DNA from: Himantopus leucocephalus
Taxonomy: Eukaryota; Chordata; Aves; Charadriiformes; Recurvirostridae
NCBI GenBank assembly: GCA_003993805.1
Contig: RSEF01000006.1
Coordinates: forward strand, 31,414,453 to 31,478,452
Length of the DNA: 64,000 nucleotides
Direction of reading: 5' to 3'
Shown: positions 1 to 11,483 of the stretch, piece after piece
How the letters are laid out: each line of letters starts with the position of its first letter
Position numbering within the stretch: position 1 is the first letter of the stretch
The notes under the pieces: generated by a model
What the model saw: only the letters and a program-made list of their open reading frames with translations
Told to the model about the DNA's origin: nothing
The model's database searches: none
Made by a program: the position numbers and the translations under genes

Positions 1-1372
1 GATCTCAGATCTCAACCCTTGCTTAAGTAAATATGATCCTGCTCCTTCTGCTTGCTATATTAGTCAGTGGCATTTGCTATGGGGCATTTATTTCCATGGA
101 AAGAGCACCATAGGACTGGGAAAGGTGTTGGGAAGGGGTGAGAAAAGGGAAGAGGAATCAGAAAACAATGGTGAAAAGCAAGATTTGCCTCATTAGCCTA
201 ATAGTAGTCACTGCTAAAATAAATTAGAGTTTACACATAGTACAAAAGTCAATGTGTTACACCATTCTGTTGACTGAAGTACAGGACAAACATTCCTCTG
301 TTTTACTCTTGGCGGTGAATTAAACTCTGCATAAAATTAGGGAAAGAGAAATCATTTGGTTAGATACGAAAAATATATGCGGTGGAGTACAAAGCTTCAT
401 GGAATGCAAGGATTTGAAGCAAACTCCAATGAAAAGTTCACAAATCTCTGAATTTTCAAGGAAACTTTTTAAAAGATGGACAGTCTGCTGTGAGAATGGT
501 ACGTCTTTTGAAGAAACGATGTTTCAAGCGTCATCGCTGCTGCTAAGTTTTACAATGTAAAAGAAAAAAAAAAAAGTAAGAATGCTTCCTGAAGGAAAAT
601 AACAAGTTTTTCTGTACTTTCATGCAATAAGGATGAAGTCTATAAAATTTTTGTTGGTGGTGACTGTGTACCACCTTACTGAAGAAAATAATAAAAAAAT
701 GTAAATATAAAATAATTAGAAGCTCCTGCTGTGCCCTAGGAAATGCATGTGGAACAGAAGTGCAAGCAGAGCTGGACTGTGTTTCCATATTGCTCATTTT
801 CAGTTAGCAGTGCTCAAAGGGCTAAGCAGCTTTGGAATATGGTGCTTTCTAAAAAAAAAATAGCCCTTACTTTCCGTGTAAAGGGACTAAGTAAGTGGGA
901 TTCAGCAAATCCAAGTTCAGCAAATACTTCATATGGTAGATCTTTGCTGGTTTAGTAAAAATTATGCAGATTTTGTAATATTTTAAGGGAGCAGTCTTTT
1001 TCCTATTTTGTTACATTTTTAAGAAATGCCTCTATTTAAAAAAAAAAAAAATTATTCCGTCAGTTATGTTAAGCTAACGTAACATGCATGAATAATTTAA
1101 TTCATGCGAGTAATCCTGTTTGCTTTAATGCAACAGTTTCTCCAAGCACTAGTTCTCATGTGTCTAATTATTTGTCAGATTAGATCCTGTAAATTTCATT
1201 TCTTGTGCATTTTCAGTGAAGTTTGTAATATGTTTGTGACCACTCTAAATTCTAACAGTCTTGATGGGGAGCATCTTGGAAAGCAACATTAAGTGATAAT
1301 GCTTGAGTTTGAGTTTATTTGCAGGATTTTTCAAGGAGAACATTAAGAAATTAATAATATAGTGTCAGATTT
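1..1372. other. Intronic sequence, nothing recognised
   Basis: AT-rich single-copy-looking DNA with A-runs at about 562-574, 849-858 and 1038-1050. Small open frames lack domains and splice context. Inferred to be intron of ATRNL1 because it lies upstream of the exon on the same strand. Confidence 0.5.
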
Positions 1373-1440
1373 GCAGCTGGTATAAATCAGCGTAGTTCCG
1401 CTGTTACTCGAGTGTTGCCCTGATTTATGCAGCCGAGGAT
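1373..1440. repeat. Relic of an ancient near-palindromic amniote repeat
   Basis: The left arm at 1375-1390 (core TATAAATCAG) and the right arm at 1420-1434 (core CTGATTTATG) are imperfect inverted copies around a 29-base centre; the segment runs on to GAGGAT. I recognise this layout from a dispersed repeat common in reptile and bird DNA, in which GCAGCTGGTGTAAATCAG and its reverse complement flank a short centre. I cannot give a family name with confidence. The inverted symmetry is visible directly; the family assignment is recollection. Confidence 0.5.
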
Positions 1441-4400
1441 TATCTCATAGATACTTGAGATTTGAATTAATTCATAAGATTCAAGCGAAAAAACGTACCC
1501 AATTATGCTTTCAAACTGGTGAATGGGCAGAGTAGGTGACGGAGGTCCTCAGGAGGGGAAAGCGAGAGACGCATCTTGCAACACCTTTAAAACGGTCTGG
1601 TTTGTGCTTTCACAAGCCTGCCAGCCTGCCCTCTCCCTTTCCACCTCCTTGGCAGCAACTTCTGCCAAAACTGCTAGTCAGTTTAACACGTGCTGCTGCT
1701 ACGACTCTCTAATACAGCAAAACTTGGGTCCCTTTTGCTGCCATCACGTACCTTTTCCTTGGGACAGAGAAGTCTTTTCTTGTTCGCTCCTGCTGCTGGA
1801 GCAGCCACGATCTGATCCATAATATCCACACACAGTCACTAGGATTAAAACTTCTGTAGACTTACAAATTTTAAATAGGGATGATTTGTTTCAGAATGTT
1901 TTTGGCTATGGTGTACACATTTTACAGCTGCCCTTGGACCACGGCAAGGACAATCAAAATAAAAGCGATGTCATGCTTTCAGACGTTCGGTTCGTGTCCT
2001 CCCTGGGTTCAGTCGGCTGTGATCTGTGTAAGTTGTCATGATAGAAAGTAATTTGTTATTCTGGTGCCATTAGCATTTTTTTCCTGCATTAAGAATATTG
2101 CCAAGTTTGCACTTTAATCCCTTCTGCTGACAGTTAGTTTTCACAATGTGTCTTGATTTAGTTCTTTTTTATTATTACAATTCCAGGTATAAATGTTTTA
2201 ATTTATCATTCACTGGGCATACTGCATGTGGCCAGGAGGTTACAAAAGAACTTTAGAAGGCATTTCTGAAGAAAAGTTCACCAAAAGTGTATTTTGGATG
2301 ACATATGGTGTACTATATTTTCTTTCCAATTCTGCAAGAAATGCAAAATACAGCATAATAATTTCAGGACACTTGCCTTTCCTAACCCTCAAGTCTGGCA
2401 TAGATCTCCTAAATAATAATCAAACCTTATCTTTAATGACTTTAGGATGCTGCACAGTAATAGGAATGACATCTTTGTGGCCGCGAAAGTCACCTGCTAC
2501 TCAGAACTTTTGACTTCTGTCCAAAATTCATTGTCACAATGACAGATTGAAATGTTAGGATCCGCCCTGAGCAAAGGACAGCCCAAGTTTATCCACCTCA
2601 TGGACGTTTCAGAAATCTGTAGCTGACTGGGTTTGCTTGCTCCCGATGAAAGGAACCTGTACTGTGCTCATCCTTAGCTCAGCATCCCCCTGCCTGCCGC
2701 CACAGCCGCCCTTGTTAGCCTGCGAGTTAGGCAGAACTTAAACTGCGCCTAGTACTTCGTCATTCCCGCTCTGAAAAGTTAATAGTGGCTCTGAAGGGAT
2801 GATGTCCTCTTCTGCCAGGCAGTCTGGGGTTAAGTTAACCCACTGTGACATACAGGAGTGACGATCTGATCTTAAGTGATCAGCCCACGTTCAAACGGTG
2901 ATGGACTGCCAGTAATTTGTCACCAGTGAAATGTGAGTTTTCATAGACGAGAGCCTTTAAGGTTGAATATTGAAGGAATAACAGAATTCTCCACTGCTTA
3001 TTTCTAATCCTTGGAGATCCAACAGATATACCCAGCTGGGAAACAAATGCCCATTAGCATCACTTCACTGCACAGCATCGCTTTTGCCTTACAGAATTTG
3101 AAATGGCAATAGGAAGAATTTACAGGAAAGTATCTCTGGGGATACCTGATGCTTGGTATATGCCACAGACACAGGGTCTCAGGTGCTTTTCCCAACAGGA
3201 TCCAGCTAGCTGCTGCCGAGATAAATTTCTTTTCACAAACTGGATGCTAGCATTGCTAGCCTTTAATCAGACTCATACAGCTTAATAGGGGAATGTTCTG
3301 GAGGCTCTTTGGGGATACCTCTGGCAGTAACCCAGTACAACTACTACACACACCAGCCACTGTAAGTTATGTTCAATATTTTCCAGATTAACCTGAAATT
3401 ACTCTTATTAGCGGGCAAGATGGGACAGTAAAGTAAACCCAAATTTATTTAACAGTGTGAAGAGGTACGAAACTGCGTACATGGACACAGAAAAAGCAAT
3501 GAAATGCAACCTGCCTTGCAGCTACCTGAGGTTTTGATTTAATTTCCGTGTCTTGCGTTCTGTTCAGCCACTTGTGAAAGTCAAGAAAACTGCAGGATGG
3601 TTCACACTAGTGTCACAGTTCAGAAAAAGCAACCTCTAGGCAGTAGGATGAGCTCTGAATAGGAAACCTGACTTGGAGTTCTTTCTGGAAACCCCCACTG
3701 AAAATAAGTGCCTCTACAGGTGTTTCTCATGGCTTTGTTTTAATAAATCAGTTTTAATCAGAATGTCGATTCATAACTCCCTTGCTAATGGAATGCTATA
3801 TTACATAGTACTAGGTTTGAAATGTGGTCGCTTACTAGATTGACTGAGAGTAACTTTGTTACAAATAAATATAAACCTTTGTTGCAAATAAATATAGTTC
3901 TTATAATAAAAATATGGCTTTTCTGAACATGAAGACTAGTACATGAATTTAACGTCAGTACATAACCCTTGATAACTAACAACCACATTCTCTACTCGGA
4001 AAAGACCTCAGAAAAGCCTGCAGCCTATCACTGCGTATTGACAGAGTTGAGATAGAGAGGTAAGAAAATAAATTGAAGGATAACAATGCATTTTGCTCAT
4101 GGGGGCCATAATCACAGCTTGGTAATCATAATGTGTTCTTTTTATTGTTAATTCCCACTGTTTTTCTTACGGAAAATAATGTACCAATATATTCTAAGAT
4201 TTCCATGGCTATTTTGAAATAAGGAAATTAACAGAGATTTATATTCTGCTAAAACAGTGGGGCAAAATTACCGAGGAAAGATAATTCACTTTAAAAAGAA
4301 AAAGTCTCTAACAAGAATGTTAGCATAATTTTGGTCAGGTTGCATTTTATTATCAATAAGCCTGTTGGTCTCAGCTCCATTAGACACTATAGAGGTCTTC

Positions 4401-7400
4401 AGGGAAAACTGGTTCATTCTGAAGGTTGACTAGAGTTGGTAGAATCTTCCCAGTAAATCAGCACTGGCTGGATGACTCAGTCTCAGAAGCGAGGCAGTTA
4501 CTTCAAGTCTCTTTTCAGTAGAGGTGAAAGAATGGTAAGAAAGTCCAAAATTCTCTCCAGCTTTTATTGCTGTAGGTGATGTGGTTATGTACCTCGCATG
4601 GCTTAGTGAGACCTCATAAGCCAAAGTTAGAAATCACTCAGAGATCCTCAGGCAAAAGAAGCTGCAGTGTAGAAGTCCAAAGCGTTGAGGACACTCGGGC
4701 TCCGGGCCATTGTTGTAGGTTAAGATGAGGTAAAGCTTTCCACTCACTAATTGCAAGAGAGGAACTTTACGGGATGGATTAAATGAAAATTGTTAGTGGA
4801 TGCTTATAATTTCAGTAAAACCCTAGGGTCATGGGAAGAACTGGTGTTTCCTATGCCAGCCACAAAGCAATGTTCAGAACCCCAGCCTTGCTTATTTGTT
4901 TTGTTGTGGTATTTCCTAAAGTATATTTCTCCTGGCACACAAACGATGTTTGGTGAAAGCCTCCCCCTCCCATTGCACTGTCATTAAGGCTCATTCCTCA
5001 TTCAATAAATCTATAGAGAAAATTGTCAAAACTTTTGGGTGGGCTGGAAGCTCATTCTCAAAAGTATGTAAATGAGCGTTAGTTAATACATACCCAGTAT
5101 TTAGAATAGCAATGCATTATAATACTGATAGTCTAAGAAGACGGCAGTTCTGATTACAGTCTTTGTTTGTGTCTGAGGCATTGCCTCAGTTTCAGTGCTC
5201 TGGAAGAAGTGCCAGGTTCTTCTCAGGGCAGCAGCAGGTGCTGTGAAAGTGGGGGGCTTTTGCTGGGAGAAGCAGACAGCTTTTATTCATTCCTCTGACA
5301 TTACTGTTGGTCTTGAGTCTCTTCGCAAATAACTGTGGAGAAAGTCAGGTGGGGATCAGACGGAGGCTGGCTCTGGGTAAAAGTCTCCCATCTCCTCCCC
5401 TTGGCAGGATAGCTGTGCTAGGGACATTTGGAGTTTCTCCAGCAAAATGGCCAAAAAAGCCACCAACAAATGATATCAATGGAATTCAGTGAATTTGAGA
5501 GGAAGAATTTTCTTTTCTTTTGTGCTGCTGAAAATTCTACCTTTACTGCACTGAAAATGGTCAGAGCAATCACAGCATTTTACTCTGCGTCTTTAATTAT
5601 AGGCCAGAGTATCGCACCTCAAACAAGCTATTGGTATAAGCAGAATAGGAAAACCAGGATTAATTCTCCTTCTGTGAAGAACAGAGCTACCACTGCCTTC
5701 AGTCATGTTTTAAAAGAAAGTGGCTACAACTGCATTGTAAAGCCTCATTTGATACCATGTTTTGAAAACGGCTACCTAGATCAAGCTCTACATCCAGGGC
5801 AGCTGCAGGCACACCAGTGAATCCTGAGCGGGTGTAAGACAGACTAGCATGTGCCTGGGCAGGTAGAGGAGAGCTTCAGCTATTGGGGCATTTTTAATAT
5901 TGAAACTAAGATTAACACGGTTTTGAGGCTTTCGAGTTTGCCTGTAGGTATCTAAATTTGATCAAAATGCAACTTAGGTACTCAAGTGCTTTTCTGAACC
6001 TGAGACTTGCTTATCACAAATAAATCAAGAAACCCAGAAAGTAACCAAAGAATTCAGGAAAAGAACCTGAAGCTAAGAGAAATCAAGATGTGAATATTTG
6101 CAATATAGCAGTCTCAATTTTACCTTTCCTTCTTTTCTACATTCTTTACCTCTTCAGAGGACACCATCTTGTTTCTTGTTTTCTTTTCTCCCCTCTGAAG
6201 TCTTCCACACTGAACTCCAGAAAAGTGGCTATTTACATTCTGATTCTGGTACTAATCCTGTCATAGCAACATATTTGATTGTTTATTTGCCAAGCCCACA
6301 AGCTTAGTTTATGTGGAATTCGCCAGATTAATTCTGTTTTAATAATATGATTAAAACCTAAGTTTAACTCAGAATCATTTATTACTAAAACAAAAAGTAT
6401 AAGTCAAGCTGGTTTTTTTAAGAAGAAGAGATGAAATTTTATTTATAATGAATTCTTGTAAGTAGTACAAAGACCATTTTAGTTAGGAAACATTACAGTG
6501 ATTAATGCATAGTTGTTTGCATTTTAATACTTGATTTATATATCAGATCTGTATTTGTGCACACTGTCAAACTTTATTCTGTTCTTGTCAAAATACTTAT
6601 TACTGCTGACAGGTGTAACATGCTCACATTAATCCTTAATTCCTTGATTCAATTTTCTAATTGCTTTTTTGGCATGAGTTTGGAGCCATTTAGTCTTATG
6701 TGATCTATTTGTCTTATGGTATAATAATGCACTTTTAAAAATTGGATGCACCTAGCTTAGAATGCTGAACAGAAAATATATATAGATATTACTTAGTACT
6801 GAAAATCCAAAGTTTTATAGCACTTCTGTGAGACACCACTTCTTGGAATACAGATAGAGCCAAAACACTTTACGCTTTTCATCTTCTCGTGTTCACAGTA
6901 TTAAACATTTTTACTGATAGATCCAAATCGATGCTAAAGTTTCAATGCGTTTCCCCCAGAGAGATTCTGAACCCTTATAGCAGATCTGTGAACAACCCCT
7001 CAGTCACCATTGTGTTCTTCAACTCTTCTCACATCTTCATGCCGCTGCCTTCCGTTGCCCCTCCAGCCCACCAAGAGTGACAGAATACACTTCCTGGATG
7101 CTTCTTAAAGCTGCTCAGTTGTGTTATTCCTAAATAGCCAAATAACACTATACAAGATTCGCTGGGTTTTTCAGTACTTAAATACAAAAAAAAACCCTGT
7201 TTTTTTACTGCCTTGTCATTATAAAGCAGATGTGCTAAGTACCTTAGAAATATTTTTAAATATGAGTATGGCATACACTGACCGATGTTTTTATGCCAGT
7301 AATGGTAGTATTGTCACCTGTCCTTTGCATAGGAAAAAAAAATCCAGCAAAAATTTATTTCTCATAGAAACAGATCAAGGGTGAGCAAAGAATCTTCCCA

Positions 7401-7589
7401 AAGCTCAATAATTCCTCACAAACTCATCCAGGCAGCTAGATTTTTCTAGGTCTTTATAGGATTTTCAGAAAAAAATCTGGAGAATGGAGAACCTTTTCTC
7501 TGATAAAAATCTAGGACCCTGGGAAGACGACTTCTGACACTTGTTTTCTGTGAATAAATGTATGACTACACATTTAAATGGTGGCTAAA
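1441..7589. other. Intronic sequence with one small tandem repeat
   Basis: No exon, RNA gene or sizeable transposon recognised. The only clear local structure is the 23-bp tandem duplication at 3854-3899. The 130-codon open frame at 5428-5820 has no recognisable domain and no convincing splice or promoter context, so I treat it as chance. The GC-richer patches at about 1520-1820 and 2560-2900 hold nothing I can name. Confidence 0.45.
3854..3899. repeat. 23-bp tandem duplication, two copies
   Basis: Copies at 3854-3876 and 3877-3899 share CTTTGTT, one variable base, then CAAATAAATATA, followed by a variable three-base end (AAC or GTT at the last positions). A simple local duplication; no function is implied. 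Confidence 0.85.
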
Positions 7590-7760
7590 ACCTTATCTCT
7601 TTTTTTTTTTCTTTTATTCTCGGTTTCATTCTTTTCCCTCTCCACTTGTTTCTTCTTTCCACATCCACTGACATACTCTTCTTTTCTCGCTATCAATAAT
7701 AATATATGCTCTTTCACCCTTTTATTTCTTCCTGATTTTCTTCCCCTTTCTTTTTCAGCT
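7590..7760. repeat. Long pyrimidine-rich tract (low complexity)
   Basis: The + strand is dominated by C and T for about 170 bases, opening with an 11-base T run and continuing with CTTTT/TTCC motifs, broken by a short AT-rich patch near 7690-7706. The strand bias also produces overlapping open frames on both strands here, which are artefacts of composition. It is not flanked by an open coding segment, so I do not call it a splice acceptor. Confidence 0.6.
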
Positions 7761-9261
7761 TCCCAACTGGCATACCTCTTTCCTTCTGTCATAGTGTGTG
7801 CAAGAAAAGGAGTATAAGAGTAAAAGGTTGTTTAATAAAGAAGTGTTTGATTAGTCTGTCTTCCACCGATAAAGTTTTATTAACTCTGTGATTGTCATTT
7901 GTGCTTTTTGGCAAAAACATAAGTCACCTTCTGTACAGGGGGAAAAAAAAAAGCTAATTCTAGCAAGTAAATCATGGTAGCTAAGTGCTTTGGGCAAACA
8001 AACATGTGCCTTATCTCTTCCAAAAAACCCGTGGAAAATGCATGATAAATGGCACATTTCAGAGAACATGTTATGTCACTGTGAAATAACTTTGATTCAT
8101 GGTTATGTATTTATCTTTAAACAACTGACAAACCTTAGGGTATCTAAATTATTATCATTTGCTCTATGCCTCCGTGGTTTTTTGTAGCGAATCTGAATGA
8201 TGTGAGGTAAGATAAGACATCTGCTTTTTCAGTCATAATGTTCTATAAAGGAAAAAATAGTAAGCACAAATAGAAAATTCTTACTGTATTTGATTTTTGG
8301 ATAAAGTCCTCTGAAAAATATTTATCAGAAATAATTTCCCCCAGTTGTGTTTTGAAAAGCATTAGTATAAACTTCAAACAGAAAAGGACGGGGCCCATTA
8401 ATGAAAGGTTTTATATTACACAGCAGTAGAAAATACCATCATTTCGATTTCTAATAAAGTAATTATTCCCCAAATTAAAAGGCATAATGGTAAATTTGTT
8501 CCTTTCAGTTGTGTGTCTGCATAAACTGTATTCTGAATTACTTTTTAAAATGAAGATTTCATTTTGCCAGCCTTTTCAAGTAGAAAGGAAGCACGTTATT
8601 TGATTTGTCCTTGTGACAAATCAGGAAAGATGACTTAAATGCTCTATTGCTTGCATTGGTAATACCAACTACCGTAATTGTAAATGGCGTATCAGGATTC
8701 AGGTGCTGCTGTTCTAGTATATACTGGAAGATGGCCCATTGAGCCCCACGCAAAGGTATTTATTTGTAAAATCTATTTATCGTATTAGTGAGTTCACGGG
8801 AGTCACTGACTAACTGCCTCCCTGATTAATGACGCTCTGTCCATGGACATGAAGAGCACCTGGTCTGCTCCGTTCACAGCTCCTGCTGCAGGAACTTGGC
8901 GAGGGCTGGAAGGTCTATTTTGCACTGAAGATGCAGGAGCAGGGCCAATGCAGGCTGAGGTAGGAAGCACACGGTCGAAGTGAGATGAATCTAAGTAGCA
9001 TGGAGTTGCCTCCCTGTCTGGATGGTTGGGGAAGAGAGATATAGATAGAAGTGCTGGAATGATGGGTCAGGTGTTTAGGTCCAACAGGAGGTGTCATATG
9101 AGTGTGTGGCAGTTGGGAAGCCTTAGATTTTGACAATTGCAAGTGCAGCAGGTAGGAGTGAATGAAAGCGTGTAATAGTGGGAGAAGTAAGCAGAGAGGT
9201 CTACGCCAGACTGCTGTCAGTCATGTAATGTTATATTATATTATTCTATGCCTACGCTTGT

Positions 9262-9296
9262 CTGATTAGGTTTGAACTGCTCGGGGCACGGACTAG
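9262..9296 (-). repeat. Possible relic of the same old repeat as at 38.9 and 47.7 kb
   Basis: The stretch around CTCGGGGCACGGACT resembles, with gaps, the segment of that repeat which at 47684 reads GATTGTAAGCTCTTTGG and continues toward GCAGGGACT in related copies. The match is short and degraded, and may be chance. Confidence 0.25.
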
Positions 9297-10433
9297 ATGC
9301 TAATCTGAATGATCCCATCAAGAACCTTTTCTATATTAAATGCTATGCTCAGGGGAATAACCATTATTTTTGTATGTTTTTTTACATTGCCCTTCAACAT
9401 ATGTAAGTCAAAGAAACCTTAACAAGAAAATTTTCCCACACCTTTCTTTTCCAGTGATCCACTGGTACTACTTCTGTGCATATGCAATCAACGCTGCTAA
9501 TATTAGTAAGATTCTTATTCTGTTTTCCCCCTTTTCTGCATTGCTTTTAGTATAGAATCATACCATCCAGCAATATCTGTCTAAATGTTTTGCCGATAAT
9601 AGCAACATGGAAGTCAAGAGATATACACTGGCTTACGCAAGTTCAGAATCTGTTCTCTTCATCTGTTCCTTTGGCCTACATTGAACCAATAAGTTACAAA
9701 AAAAAAAAATCATTATTAAATACTACAAATCCAGTGCACTCAGTTTAGAAAATATTTCTTACGTTGTTTTTTAAAAAAAAAAAAAAATTAACTGAAGCTG
9801 TTGGGGTTTTACTTTTCCATTGCATTGTTTGGTAAGGTTTTAGTGAATGTAAGCTGTCGTTATGTCATGGCAATTTTAAATTAGATGACATTCCTTGCCC
9901 AAGTTATTTTAATGCTATCGCCTTGACTGAATCTAGAGAAATGCCTTTCAAATATGACCATGAAGTAAAAAAAAAAAGTATATTTATCTATCGTTCGATT
10001 TATTGCTGTATTCTCTGTTTCCTTATCTTCACTGAGCAGTAATAAATGTTGGTTACTTGGAGGCAGAAAAATAGAAAATGATAATTGCTATACATGATGG
10101 AAGCGCCTTTGTTTTCTTTATATCTAGTACTTTGCAGTGTATTTAACTTGGCTAAACTATCATTTTTCTTAGTATACTTGAATCAGTTGACATTTATATG
10201 TACATTGCATTTTGCATGTAAATGGAAAGTTTTATGGTTTTGAATTTTGAATCAAAACATCAAACCCATATTTTGCCTTGGAACATGATAGACGTTCTAA
10301 AAATTTACAAACAAAAAAAGGAAACAAATGCTTATGCTGATTTTGACCTAATGTTTTTAGAAATATCTTTAGTGCTTGACTAAACGTTTAAGCTTTCCAA
10401 AGTGAAATGCCTATCTCTTAGTAAGCACAAAAC

Positions 10434-10466
10434 ATGGAAACATGTAAATATGGAAACATTGTAAAT
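10434..10466. repeat. 16/17-bp tandem duplication
   Basis: ATGGAAACATGTAAAT (10434-10449) is followed at once by a copy with one inserted T (10450-10466). Local slippage or duplication. Confidence 0.8.
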
Positions 10467-11335
10467 TGTCATATTAGGAACTTATTATTCTATGGCTTTG
10501 TAGGCTGCTCTGCTTTTTTCCAACTCCTAGTGTCCTCAGTCTTGGTAACTTGAGAACAATATGGCAGTAAGCATTTAGTTGAAAGCTAACTGCAAATTAA
10601 AAGATATACATATAGCTAATAAGAGAGAGATGCTTGATAACAGCACATACCTCCCACCAGCAAAAACACTCTTATCATAGCTTTATGTAAGATGAAGTAA
10701 GATGATAATCGCACAGGCAACATTTTCAGAGAGTTTCTAAGTTTATTTAAATATAGTAATACTGCACCTGTTTTCTGGATATGCAAAAAAAAAAAAAATT
10801 CAGGAAGGTCCTTCCTCAAAGAAATCATTTGCTTACCAGGACAGACACAGGGAAGGCAGACTTACTGGTCTGGGAAACTCAAGAGGGACTGGCTATCTTT
10901 ATGAATCTGTATGTAATACAGATTTGCTCTCATTTTATGGTTTTGGCATTAGGAGGGTAGGTAATGGCTGCTGTTGAAGCATAATTCTTTCGCAGGGGTA
11001 CCTCTTATTAGAATAGCGGAAATTCTGGTACTCTCAGATACCAGTGTCTATACCAAAAGGTTTTGGCGTTTTCTAAGCTTTCAGAAGCTGATATCACTAT
11101 GTTTGGTGAGGTATAAGATTAAGTATAATTTTGTTGCCTTTATGATAATTTCATTTTTTCTGTTTGGTTAGATTTGCTGTGGGGGCTGTTAAAGCCCATT
11201 TTTAAGTCAATTACCATGAGTAGGACAATCTGTTAAAATGCAAAGAACTAATTGGGAAAACTATCTTCCTATTGTTACAGTGAACCTTAAAATAAATTGA
11301 AGATGTACAAGTAAAAATGTGATGGAAATATCAGA

Positions 11336-11362
11336 CATTACATAGGTATCTTCCTTTTTCAG
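11336..11362 (+). other. 3' splice site (acceptor) of the ATRNL1 exon
   Basis: A pyrimidine-rich run at about 11349-11360 leads into the AG at 11361-11362, immediately before the open frame. A TCAGACATTAC stretch at 11331-11341 lies about 25 bases upstream and could hold the branch-point adenosine; the exact base is a guess. The strength and spacing are typical of vertebrate acceptors. Confidence 0.8.
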
Positions 11363-11477
11363 GGTGCTCCTAAACCGATTGCCATTGAGCCATGTTCTGG
11401 AAATAGAGCCGCAGTCCTTACGGTATTTTTATGCCTGCCCAGAGGATCATCAGGAGTTCCACCCCCTGGTCAGTCAG
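11363..11477 (+). CDS. ATRNL1: Internal coding exon, attractin-like 1 cytoplasmic tail (partial gene)
   Basis: Seen: after a pyrimidine tract ending in CAG, a 115-bp stretch reads through 38 codons plus one base and stops at CAG|GTAAGG. The frame starts at phase 0 and leaves a split codon (phase 1). Short pieces of the translation are APKPIAIEP, GNRAAVLTVF, CLPRGSSG and PPPGQS. Known: attractin-family proteins (ATRN, ATRNL1) are large type I membrane glycoproteins with CUB, EGF, Kelch, PSI and C-type lectin modules outside the cell and a short conserved cytoplasmic tail. ATRNL1 has been reported to bind the melanocortin-4 receptor through its tail. Inferred: this is the tail exon that should precede the terminal exon. 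CLPRGSSG and APKPIAIEP fit ATRNL1; the ATRN tail, as I recall it, differs at these positions. The upstream MASRPFA-type motif would lie in an earlier exon that I do not find here. No stop, frameshift or poly-A signature is present, so a processed pseudogene is unlikely. Confidence 0.88.
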
Positions 11478-11483
11478 GTAAGG
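11475..11483 (+). other. 5' splice site (donor) of the ATRNL1 exon
   Basis: CAG|GTAAGG is a near-consensus vertebrate donor, with the cut after 11477. It coincides with the point where similarity to the attractin tail stops. The codon split here should be completed by the terminal exon, which is not seen in the window. Confidence 0.85.

Larger units (their letters stand above)
7761..11335. other. Intronic sequence leading to the ATRNL1 exon
   Basis: No additional exon found by eye, in particular no segment encoding the expected juxtamembrane or MASRPFA-like part of the attractin tail. It contains A-runs near 9700-9711, 9774-9787 and 10786-10798, a 16/17-bp tandem duplication at 10434-10466, and a weak possible old repeat relic at 9262-9296. 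Confidence 0.45.

Noticed and set aside
5428..5820. 130-codon + strand open frame as a gene
   Set aside because: No recognisable domain, no splice or promoter context, amino-acid composition follows base composition. Consistent with chance in AT-rich intron.
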